Source: Desulfobacterales bacterium (GTDB taxonomy: Bacteria > Desulfobacterota > Desulfobacteria > Desulfobacterales > Desulfobacteraceae). From it: a DNA stretch of 64,000 bases. The notes under the pieces are model-generated. The model was not told the DNA's origin, made no database searches, and worked only from the letters and a program-made list of their open reading frames with translations. The stretch lies in contig JAGLHT010000006.1 in NCBI GenBank assembly GCA_023143455.1, forward strand, positions 1 to 64,000, given 5' to 3'. The position numbers and the translations under genes are program-made. Shown here piece after piece: positions 47,202-53,840 of this stretch. The stretch's first letter is position 1. Each line of letters begins with the position of its first letter.

Positions 47202-47363
47202 TTATGGAAAAAAGTAAAAGTAAAATGAATCAAACACCATTATTTTGGTTTCTGCTTCACCACCGGAATAGCATTCCCATGCACAATTATTACAACCCAC
47301 AACAAAGACTTTTTCACCGGGTTGAATATGCTTAACTATTGAGGTTGAATGGGTATGTCCCAC
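47202..47363 (-). pseudogene. Fragment resembling the start of a MetV-like zinc protein
   Basis: Read on the minus strand, the frame holds IQPGEKVFVVGCNNCAWECY followed by SGGEAET, which resembles the N-terminus of methylene-tetrahydrofolate reductase C-terminal (MetV-type) proteins; homology ends there and a stop follows at 47202-47204. A GTG at 47363 could begin it, inside the regulator gene. It looks like the remains of a gene that once followed the sigma-54 regulator. Confidence 0.5.
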
Positions 47364-48745
47364 TTTTTCATGTATTTCCAGATGGATGCCCGGCTCAAAC
47401 CCACACGCCTTGCAACTTCTGCTTTATTCCATTTAGCGTCATGGAGCAGATCGATCAATTTCTCCTTAGTCAAAGAATAAAGAGGTTGATTTCTTTGAAT
47501 AGACGTCGATATTTTTTCTTTTCCAAAATGCCTGAAAATTGTATCCGGCTCCCGGATTTCAAGGGGAAGGTCTGACAGATCAATCTGCCTGCCGGAACAT
47601 AAAACAAACGCATGTTCAATTGCATTGGCCAACTCTCTTATATTACCCGGCCAGGAATAATCCATAAAAGCCTTTAAAGCAGGTTTTGCAATTCCTTTGG
47701 CTTTAATTGGGACTTTTTCATTGTTTATTTTAATAAAATGGTTGGTAAGAAGGGGGATATCTTCTTTTCTGTCTCTCAAGGGGGGCAGAAAAATAGGAAA
47801 AACTTTAAGCCTGTAGTACAGGTCCTCTCTAAACCGCCCGACGTCTACCAGTGACTTAAGATTTTTGTTTGTAGCGGTAATGATGCGAATATCAATTTTA
47901 CGTTTTCTGGATTCACCCACTCGTTCTATTTCTTTTTGCTGTAGCACCCGAAGCAGTTTTACCTGTATATATGGTGTGATTTCACCTATTTCATCTAAAA
48001 ATATAGTTCCGCCATCAGCTTCTTCAAACCGTCCGATGCGGTTCTGGTTGGCACCGGTAAAGGCTCCTTTTATATGACCGAAGAGTTCACTTTCAAGCAA
48101 AGACTCAGAAAGAGCACTGCAATTTACAATTATCATAGGTTTCTTCCTTCGTTCTCCAATGGAATGAATCGCACCTGCTACAAGTTCTTTCCCGGTTCCG
48201 CTGTCTCCTTGGATCAGTATGGTTGTATCACTTGCTGCCGAGGCTTTGATAAACGTGAATACATTTTGCATAACCCGGCTTTTTGCAATAATGCCGCCCA
48301 AACGATTTAATTCTCCGAGTCGACGGGTGGCCTCTTCCATTTTTAACCGGGCATTTTTCAGCTCTGTTAAATCGGTAACAGCTTCAACAATCCCGATGAT
48401 TTTGTTTTGCTTGTTTTTTATAGCCCTGGCATTCTTTGTTACAGAAAGGAGGTGTCCGTTCTTATGGCTCAATAAACATTCTGTGGGGTCTACCTTTCCG
48501 TATTTTAAAATACTGCAATCTTTTATACCGGTTGGACAATCCTTATCAAAACACTGAGTGAAGTTTAGAATTTTACAACTTTTTCCTTTAATTTCGTCAA
48601 AAGTATAACCGGTTATTTTTTCTATTGCCGGGTTCCAGGCAATGATCGTTCCATGGGTATCAAGGACAAAAATGCCATCGCCAATGGATTCAAGCAAAAG
48701 TTTTACAAATTCATTGTTTTGTATTTCAAATTGAATATCTTTCAT
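47336..48745 (-). CDS. PAS-domain sigma-54-dependent activator
   Basis: NtrC-type activator of about 469 residues. The ATG at 48745 has AAAGGAT upstream; a GTG frame extending to 48790 would begin inside the palindrome. Order: PAS (about 10-130: GDGIFVLDTHGTIIAWNPAIEKI, TGYTFDEIKGKS with several Cys), AAA+ domain with Walker A GDSGTGKELVAGAIH, GAFTGA (sigma-54 contact loop) and Walker B GTIFLDEIGEI, then a Fis-type helix-turn-helix KAEVARRVGLSRASIW. The Cys-rich PAS could sense redox or a cofactor. It is divergent from the DUF4242 operon and probably activates it. Confidence 0.93.
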   Translation of the reverse strand: MKDIQFEIQNNEFVKLLLESIGDGIFVLDTHGTIIAWNPAIEKITGYTFDEIKGKSCKILNFTQCFDKDCPTGIKDCSILKYGKVDPTECLLSHKNGHLLSVTKNARAIKNKQNKIIGIVEAVTDLTELKNARLKMEEATRRLGELNRLGGIIAKSRVMQNVFTFIKASAASDTTILIQGDSGTGKELVAGAIHSIGERRKKPMIIVNCSALSESLLESELFGHIKGAFTGANQNRIGRFEEADGGTIFLDEIGEITPYIQVKLLRVLQQKEIERVGESRKRKIDIRIITATNKNLKSLVDVGRFREDLYYRLKVFPIFLPPLRDRKEDIPLLTNHFIKINNEKVPIKAKGIAKPALKAFMDYSWPGNIRELANAIEHAFVLCSGRQIDLSDLPLEIREPDTIFRHFGKEKISTSIQRNQPLYSLTKEKLIDLLHDAKWNKAEVARRVGLSRASIWKYMKKWDIPIQPQ

Positions 48746-48770
48746 GGAAAAATCCTTTTTATGAATTATC

Positions 48771-48788
48771 GGCGCCACTGGTGGCGCC
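48771..48788. promoter_or_regulatory. Palindrome, probable activator (enhancer) site
   Basis: GGCGCCAC-TG-GTGGCGCC is a perfect 8-base inverted repeat with a two-base centre. It lies 143 bases upstream of the -24/-12 promoter and just ahead of the activator gene, the usual place for a Fis-type binding site of a sigma-54 activator. Confidence 0.6.
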
Positions 48789-48930
48789 ACTTTGTATGGG
48801 TGTCATCATAAGTAACGGACCGCCATCATGTCAATAGTTTATATTTTTTTGACAAATATAAATCAAATCAAATTTTTTTTATTAGTGATTACAGATAGTT
48901 ATAAAATTAGAAAGGATTGTATCCAATACT

Positions 48931-48945
48931 TGGCATAATTGTTGA
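48931..48945 (+). promoter_or_regulatory. Predicted sigma-54 (-24/-12) promoter
   Basis: TGGCAT-AATTG-TTGA. The GG and the following GA are separated by ten bases, as in the consensus GG-N10-GC, with GA replacing GC. It lies 79 bases upstream of the first gene and divergent from the activator gene. Confidence 0.6.
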
Positions 48946-49023
48946 GTTAATTGTTTCTAACTCGGTTTTAAAATGCGCATTTGCTGGGGAAACCAACAAA
49001 ACTAATAAAAAAGGAGAATGACA

Positions 49024-49338
49024 ATGAGTAAATTAAATAAATACATGATGGTTCATAACAACTCTGAAATTAATTGTGATGAAGTTCAGGCCAATTGGCG
49101 TAAACTTGCTAAAGTTGAGACAGGGACATGGATAAGAACTTATTTCAATGAAGAAAAAGGGGTGCGCTATTGTATATGGCTGGCACCCAGTGAAGAAGGT
49201 CTTAAAAATATTTTTACAGAGATCGGTATCAGCTGGGATTCCATTATTCAGGTTGAAGAAACCATTCCCGACCTTTGGGGGGAAAAATGGGATAAGCATC
49301 TTGAGGAAGAACTTGTGGCAGATACACTTGGTAACTGA
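49024..49338 (+). CDS. DUF4242-type small protein
   Basis: A 104-residue cytoplasmic protein resembling the DUF4242 (nickel-binding-like, ferredoxin-fold) family: YMMVHNNSEINCDEVQANWRKL, VRYCIWLAPSEEGLKNIFTEIGI and IIQVEETIPDL. The start at 49024 has AAAGGAGA 8 bases upstream; the ATG at 49018 is too close to it. It is first behind the sigma-54 promoter and is followed 118 bases later by the DUF1638 gene. Function unknown. Confidence 0.65.
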   Translation: MSKLNKYMMVHNNSEINCDEVQANWRKLAKVETGTWIRTYFNEEKGVRYCIWLAPSEEGLKNIFTEIGISWDSIIQVEETIPDLWGEKWDKHLEEELVADTLGN

Positions 49339-49456
49339 TGCAGGCAAATGTAAAGTGCAGGCTGCAATTATTGGGCATTGCACTTTACTTCTTCAGTTTT
49401 TAAGATAAACTATGACACAGAAAAAAAAGCGAACTATTTTATAGAAGGAGGTTATC

Positions 49457-50119
49457 ATGGATGAACGATCATTTAGTGATACCGCAATAGTAGCCTGTGG
49501 AACTATGAGCCCTGAAATCAACCACCTTGTAAAAGAAGGATTCCTTGATACCCAGCATGTCTTTTATACAACACCAGGGCTTCACCAGGATATCCCAGAA
49601 TTGGAAACACAGCTCATTAAGTTTATTGAAAAAGCCAAGTCTGTTGCCAATGGCGTGATTGTTGTTTACGGTGGCAAATATTGCTATGTCAATCCGGATA
49701 ATCCAACCCGGTTAATGGAAACAATTATTGAAGAACAAGGATTGGACGTTGCCAGAATCGAGGCCAGTCACTGCATGGGAATGCTTGCAAGTGATGAAGA
49801 AATGAAACAGATTACAAATGAAATTTCCGGAGGAGAACCGGTCTGGTTTATGACACCGGGTTGGGTAAAATACAGACAACAGGTGTTCAAAGGATGGGAT
49901 AAGGCCATTGCCAATGAAAATTTTCCAAGACATACCGGAGGGGCAGTGGTTCTGGATGGTATTGGATATATGGATCAATATATGGAAGAAAATCCGGAAG
50001 AATTTCTTGAGTATTGCGATTGGATGGGGGTTCCCATGCAGGCATATCCGATCACCTTGGACCGGTTTAAAGGTCTGCTGATGGATCAATTGAAAGTGTT
50101 AAGAAATCAAAAAATATAA
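49457..50119 (+). CDS. DUF1638-domain protein
   Basis: A 220-residue protein of the DUF1638 family: IVACGTMSPEINHLVKEG at the start, VIVVYGGKYCYVN, IEASHCMGMLAS, and WFMTPGWVKYRQ. DUF1638 genes are often close to corrinoid-dependent methyltransferase genes in anaerobes, but no activity is established. An AGGAGG ribosome-binding site precedes the ATG. The reductase gene follows after 11 bases. The conserved Cys and His (YCYV, SHCM) could bind a metal or corrinoid. Confidence 0.8.
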   Translation: MDERSFSDTAIVACGTMSPEINHLVKEGFLDTQHVFYTTPGLHQDIPELETQLIKFIEKAKSVANGVIVVYGGKYCYVNPDNPTRLMETIIEEQGLDVARIEASHCMGMLASDEEMKQITNEISGGEPVWFMTPGWVKYRQQVFKGWDKAIANENFPRHTGGAVVLDGIGYMDQYMEENPEEFLEYCDWMGVPMQAYPITLDRFKGLLMDQLKVLRNQKI

Positions 50120-50130
50120 ATGGAGTGGTT

Positions 50131-51471
50131 ATGAAATTTGTCATTATCGGTGGTGATGCTGCAGGTATGAGCGCTGCAAGCCGAGCAAAAAGAACAGATC
50201 CGGATATGGATGTGGTGGTACTGGAACAAACCCATGATGTTTCTTACAGTGCCTGTGGTATGCCCTACAATATTGCTGACCCCCAAAGGGATATGGAAAA
50301 ACTGGTTGTAAGAAAAGCCGAAGTGTTTATTGAAAAAAACAAGATCAATCTTTTAACCGGACATAGAGTTACTGCCATAGACCGTGCTGCAAAAAAGATA
50401 TCTGGAATAACAATTGAGGGAGACCCGTTTGTTTTTGACTATGATAAGCTGTTTATTGCCACGGGTGCCGCCCCTGTGATTCACGATCTGCCTGGCTTTG
50501 ATTTGCCCCAAGTCATGGTTTTAAAAAGCCTTGAAGATGGGAAAAGAATAAAAGAGTATATCATTCAAAAGAATATCAAAAAAGCGGTGATTATCGGGAT
50601 GGGGTATATAGCGCTTGAAATGTGCGAAGCCTTTGAAAAAAGAGGTGTTAAAATTAGTATGGTTAAACCGGGGCCGGTTTTTTTGCCTTGGTTATTTTCG
50701 GATCTTGCAGATGTTGTCTATGAAGAGCTGATCCATATGGGAGTTGATATCCATTCGGGACATTCCGTTCAGAAAATTGAACCTTTGGGTAACGGTGTTC
50801 AGGTTATCTGTGAAAATTTAACTCTTGAGGCAGACCTGGTTCTTGCGGCATTTGGTGTAAAACCCTGTAGTGGAATGGCAAAAAATGCCGGACTTGATTT
50901 GGGAATGTCAGGTTCTATAGCCGTTGACAAGTATTTACAAACCTCAGATAAGGACATTTTCGCGGCAGGAGATTGTGCTGATGCTTATCATGTTGTTACA
51001 GATAGCAAATGCTGGATTCCACTGGCGTTGAGAGCGAACCGGGCAGGATGGGCAGTTGCTGACAATGTTTGTGGAACTCGAACTTGTCTTCAAGGCGTTG
51101 CAGGAACATCTGTTTTTAAAGTATTTTCCCTTGAGGTTGCCAGATCAGGGTTGAACTTTAAAGAAGCGTTAGATGCAGGATTTGATCCTGTGGAAAACAC
51201 TGTTAAAACAAGATCCCGCGCTCACGGACAGCCCTGCTCAACACCAATCCATATCAATATGGTGGCAGACAAAAAGACCGGTCGCCTGCTGGGAACCCAG
51301 ATGCTGGGAAAAGAAGGGGTGGTCCATAGAATCAATGCCGTGGCTGTAGCCCTGCAGTGTAAAATGACTGTTGAGGATTTTTCCCAGACAGATTTGGCGT
51401 ATGCACCGCCATTTGGACCGGTTTGGGACCCTTTGTTAACGGCAGCCAACCAATTGATTAAAAAAATATAG
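50131..51471 (+). CDS. FAD-dependent pyridine-nucleotide disulfide reductase (CoA-disulfide reductase-like)
   Basis: A 446-residue flavoprotein of the CoA-disulfide reductase/NADH oxidase group. FAD-binding motif is FVIIGGDAAGMSAASRAK; the active cysteine is in VSYSACGMPYNI (Cys about 42), typical of single-cysteine enzymes. A second dinucleotide motif is AVIIGMGYIALEMCEAFEKRG, and the ADGDCAD-like FAAGDCADAYHVV motif precedes the dimer domain. Substrate could be CoA disulfide, a persulfide or oxygen. It ends the sigma-54-controlled group. ATG 50131 has GGAGTGG just upstream. Confidence 0.88.
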   Translation: MKFVIIGGDAAGMSAASRAKRTDPDMDVVVLEQTHDVSYSACGMPYNIADPQRDMEKLVVRKAEVFIEKNKINLLTGHRVTAIDRAAKKISGITIEGDPFVFDYDKLFIATGAAPVIHDLPGFDLPQVMVLKSLEDGKRIKEYIIQKNIKKAVIIGMGYIALEMCEAFEKRGVKISMVKPGPVFLPWLFSDLADVVYEELIHMGVDIHSGHSVQKIEPLGNGVQVICENLTLEADLVLAAFGVKPCSGMAKNAGLDLGMSGSIAVDKYLQTSDKDIFAAGDCADAYHVVTDSKCWIPLALRANRAGWAVADNVCGTRTCLQGVAGTSVFKVFSLEVARSGLNFKEALDAGFDPVENTVKTRSRAHGQPCSTPIHINMVADKKTGRLLGTQMLGKEGVVHRINAVAVALQCKMTVEDFSQTDLAYAPPFGPVWDPLLTAANQLIKKI

Positions 51472-51557
51472 TCTGTTTAAGAATGAAAGGAAAGAGAACA
51501 AATTTTTGATGTTATCGTTTTTTCCAGACCGGTAAGTGTTACTTATCGTAAAAGCCT

Positions 51558-51683
51558 GGCGGAGGAAAAAATAATCCCGAAGCTTATCTTAACATTGCCG
51601 GGCTGTTAGGTGCAGCAAAAATATTTACAAAACCGTTTGATACAAACAAGTTGATGGATTCGGTTAAACTGCTTTTGCGATAA
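51558..51683 (+). pseudogene. Response-regulator receiver C-terminal remnant
   Basis: The frame NPEAYLNIAGLLGAAKIFTK followed by PFDTNKLMDSVKLLLR and a stop (51681-51683) matches the last 35 residues of a receiver domain, including the conserved Lys-Pro. The phospho-acceptor half is absent upstream. No start or intact gene is present. Confidence 0.6.
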
Positions 51684-51770
51684 GGTATTTAAGACAGCAA
51701 GAATAATTTTCTACTGGTATATTTCTTTTGATGAATCCATTTGCTGGCATGTTGCCATTTTATAATTTAG

Positions 51771-51929
51771 CAGAGAAAGAAACGTTACCCTGACAATACT
51801 TTAAATGGAGAAAAAGAGATATTCCCAATTGACCAGGCGCCTTCCTGTGACGGATATGACATGGTTGCCGGCGAGCATCCAAATGAAGATGATCTATCCG
51901 CCATAGGGCAGATGGTATCAAAGCTTTAA
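51771..51929 (+). other. Open stretch, possible gene remnant, unrecognised
   Basis: A 52-codon frame with no start codon of its own before PDNTLNGEKEIFPIDQAPSC and MVAGEHPNEDDLSA, ending just before a strong terminator. Composition looks protein-like, so it may be the tail of a lost gene. No family is recognised. Confidence 0.25.
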
Positions 51930-51933
51930 TAAA

Positions 51934-51977
51934 TAATAAAGAGGCACTGGATTTTTATATCCAGTGCCTCTTTATTC
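51934..51977. terminator. Bidirectional intrinsic terminator
   Basis: AATAAAGAGGCACTGGAT pairs with ATCCAGTGCCTCTTTATT, an 18-base-pair stem with a six-base loop. It is A/T-rich at the base on both sides, so it could act on either strand, between the remnants and the DUF5320 gene. Confidence 0.8.
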
Positions 51978-51992
51978 ATTCAGGAGTTTTGA

Positions 51993-52298
51993 CTATTCCC
52001 CGGATTCATTTAGTTTATTCAATTGGTTTTTAATTTCCGTAAGTTCGGCTTCCAGCATATCAGCCCTGTTTTGCAGGATTACCTGGGTTGAAACCGTTGG
52101 CGCAGGACCAGCCCAACCGTTTCCCTGACCACTCCTCCATCCAGAGTTCTGACGGCCTCTACGACCAAGCCCTCTGCCCATTGTGTATCCTCCCCCTGCA
52201 AATCCCTGACCCGGTGTAATATTCCCGGTGCAGCTGCCTCTTCCCCCGCCGGTCATGGGCCCGTTATTCATTGGGCCTCTTTGATTAAATCCTGGCAT
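51993..52298 (-). CDS. DUF5320-type glycine/methionine-rich protein
   Basis: A 101-residue protein. The first 60 residues are rich in Gly, Met, Arg and Asn (MPGFNQRGPMNNGPMTGGGRG, RGLGRRGRQNSG). The end (about 72-100) is a short coiled coil (QNRADMLEAELTEIKNQLNKLNE). This matches DUF5320, which often sits near DUF134 and dinitrogenase-cofactor genes. AAAAGGAGG precedes the ATG. It is the last gene of the DUF134 operon. Confidence 0.75.
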   Translation of the reverse strand: MPGFNQRGPMNNGPMTGGGRGSCTGNITPGQGFAGGGYTMGRGLGRRGRQNSGWRSGQGNGWAGPAPTVSTQVILQNRADMLEAELTEIKNQLNKLNESGE

Positions 52299-52372
52299 GA
52301 TATGTCCTCCTTTTGTCTATGGTTAAATGTTATCACATGTTGAATACCACAAAAAATCTATTCCTTTTTACC

Positions 52373-52561
52373 TCAGCCTTGACCATTACCCCGACCTTGA
52401 CCTGTTCCCCGGACCTGGTCTTTTCCCTGTCCGCAGCCCTGACCCCGACCTTGACCACAACCTTGATTGTTGTCGCAGCCCTTGCCGGAACCCATTCCCC
52501 GGTCTGTTTTTTGTCCTTGCTGGTTTCCCTTGCCTTGGTTTTGCGTGTTCGAATTAGTCAT
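52373..52561 (-). CDS. Glycine/glutamine-rich small protein
   Basis: A 62-residue low-complexity protein of repeated GQG, GRG and GKG units with several Cys (GCDNNQGCGQGRGQGCGQG). It starts with a strong AAGGAGG ribosome-binding site, and its ATG overlaps the DUF134 stop by eight bases, which supports a real translated gene. It may bind metals or nucleic acid; no family recognised. Confidence 0.6.
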   Translation of the reverse strand: MTNSNTQNQGKGNQQGQKTDRGMGSGKGCDNNQGCGQGRGQGCGQGKDQVRGTGQGRGNGQG

Positions 52562-52949
52562 TTTTGTCCTCCTTTATGATTCTTCTGATATTTTGACCGC
52601 GGCCCATACCACGCCCTTTTCGTCCCCTGCCATGACCATGGGGACCATGTCCGCGTCCGTTGCCATGCAGGGTATAACACCCTCCTTCCACCTTAAGACG
52701 GAAAGCGTTCACCAGGGCATTGGACAGGTTAAAACGGGCAGATTTCAAAATTCTACCAAAGGTTTGCCTGGAAACAGTCATGATTTCTGCTGCTTGACTC
52801 TGATCCAGCCCTTCATAATCAATATGTCGAATGGCCTCAAATTCTTCGAGAGAGAGTATTACCTCTCCTTTTTCCTTCATCCCTTCAGGCCCGAACTCTT
52901 TGATGATCGGTCGGGATATAATACATCTTGGTCTTTTGGGTCGGGACAT
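52554..52949 (-). CDS. DUF134 DNA-binding protein
   Basis: A 131-residue protein with the DUF134 domain (about 1-90): SRPKRPRCIISRPIIKEFGPEG, then LSLEEFEAIRHIDYEGLDQSQAAEIMTVSRQTFGRILKSAR, a helix-turn-helix of sigma-factor type. The tail is rich in Gly, His and Arg (HGPHGHGRGRKGRG), perhaps a metal site. It is first in a three-gene operon, just after a promoter flanked by inverted repeats, so autoregulation is likely. Confidence 0.88.
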   Translation of the reverse strand: MSRPKRPRCIISRPIIKEFGPEGMKEKGEVILSLEEFEAIRHIDYEGLDQSQAAEIMTVSRQTFGRILKSARFNLSNALVNAFRLKVEGGCYTLHGNGRGHGPHGHGRGRKGRGMGRGQNIRRIIKEDKND

Positions 52950-52967
52950 GTTATATCCTTTGTTTAG

Positions 52968-53040
52968 TTTTGGTCATTTGACTATAATATAATATCATCA
53001 CAAACTCATGTCAAGCATTATTATGATCAAATGACCAAAA
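52968..53040 (-). promoter_or_regulatory. DUF134 promoter flanked by a 14-base inverted repeat
   Basis: On the minus strand TTGACA (53009-53014), 17 bases, TATATT (52986-52991) is a near-consensus promoter. It is bracketed by TTTTGGTCATTTGA (52968-52981) and its exact complement TCAAATGACCAAAA (53027-53040), probable operators for the DUF134 protein. Confidence 0.7.
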
Positions 53041-53076
53041 AAAATGCGGTAAGGGAGATTATTTTCCTTACCGCAT
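53036..53076 (-). terminator. Intrinsic terminator facing the DUF134 promoter
   Basis: The stem ATGCGGTAAGG/CCTTACCGCAT (53044-53054 with 53066-53076) is followed on the minus strand by eight U residues. It would stop transcripts coming leftward from the IS element. Confidence 0.75.
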
Positions 53077-53171
53077 CTATTAGAACAGGCTTATTTGTGC
53101 TTTTAACTATCTTGAGTAAGCCCCTGGCTTTGCCGGGGAGACTCCCAGAGTTTGACAATTCCAGGAGTATA

Positions 53172-53225
53172 CGAAAGTCTCCAATAATGTGAACCGCTCA
53201 AAGATCACAGAAAAGGAGACTTTCG
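53172..53225 (+). promoter_or_regulatory. Hairpin that masks the tnpA ribosome-binding site
   Basis: CGAAAGTCTCC (53172-53182) is the exact complement of GGAGACTTTCG (53215-53225), which holds the GGAG before the tnpA ATG at 53226. Folding would block translation, as known for IS200. Confidence 0.7.
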
Positions 53226-53654
53226 ATGAACAATTATAATAAGTTAAACCATACGACATGGGATTGCAAGTACCATCTAATTTGGATTCCGAAATACCGG
53301 AAGAAGCTAATATATGGTAATCTAAGAAGATACCTCGGTGGAGTTTTGAGAGAACTGGCATTGCAAAAAGAATCAAATATAATAGAAGGGCACCTTATGG
53401 GAGATCATGTTCATCTGTTGATATCAATCCCTCCGAAATATTTAATATCTCAGGTTGTTGGGCATATAAAAGGGAAAAGCGCAATACATATTGCTAGGAC
53501 GTATACAGGACGACGGAACAATTTTACGGGTCAAAATTTTTGGGCTCGTGGATATTTTGTACCAACAGTTGTGCGAGATGAAGAAACGGTAAAAAAATAT
53601 ATCAAGAAACAAGAAGAGACCGATAGGAAGGTAGACCAGTTGAAATTGTTTTGA
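53226..53654 (+). CDS. tnpA: IS200/IS605-family TnpA transposase
   Basis: Y1 HUH transposase of 142 residues that cuts and joins single-stranded DNA. The N-terminal part WDCKYHLIWIPKYRKKLI is typical; the metal motif is GDHVHLLIS (His-u-His) and the nucleophile is probably the Tyr in VKKYIKKQEE. The length is normal, so it may be active. Start and ribosome-binding site are inside a stem-loop. Left and right hairpins flank it. Confidence 0.92.
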   Translation: MNNYNKLNHTTWDCKYHLIWIPKYRKKLIYGNLRRYLGGVLRELALQKESNIIEGHLMGDHVHLLISIPPKYLISQVVGHIKGKSAIHIARTYTGRRNNFTGQNFWARGYFVPTVVRDEETVKKYIKKQEETDRKVDQLKLF

Positions 53655-53840
53655 CCACCTTTAGGTGGCTCATGGTTTTATGTCCGCTTTGAGCGGTTCA
53701 CAATACAAGCCTCCGGCTTTGCCGGAGGTCACTGACTTTGTTTTAACAAGAAAAGTTGAGGTTTGATTTTGTTGTTCTCTTGGGGTAGTATTTATTTGAA
53801 AATTATAAATCATTGTTATTCAATAGGGAGCAAATAAAAA

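Larger units (their letters stand above)
53110..53740 (+). mobile_element. IS200/IS605-type insertion sequence
   Basis: A single tnpA gene lies between two small hairpins, CCCCTGGCTTTGCCGGGG on the left (53121-53138) and CCTCCGGCTTTGCCGGAGG on the right (53710-53728), as in IS200-type ends that are recognised as single strands. No tnpB is present. A 15-base inverted repeat (53189-53203 and 53687-53701) lies inside. Exact ends could not be set by a target duplication, since this family makes none. Confidence 0.8.

Noticed and set aside
52373-52561. Tandem GQG-coding units as a CRISPR or DNA repeat array
   Set aside because: The repeats are short, in one frame and imperfect; they reflect a low-complexity protein.
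52467-52967. Plus-strand frames across the DUF134 and glycine-rich genes
   Set aside because: The minus-strand frames have ribosome-binding sites, a promoter and recognised families; the plus-strand ones are low-complexity shadows.
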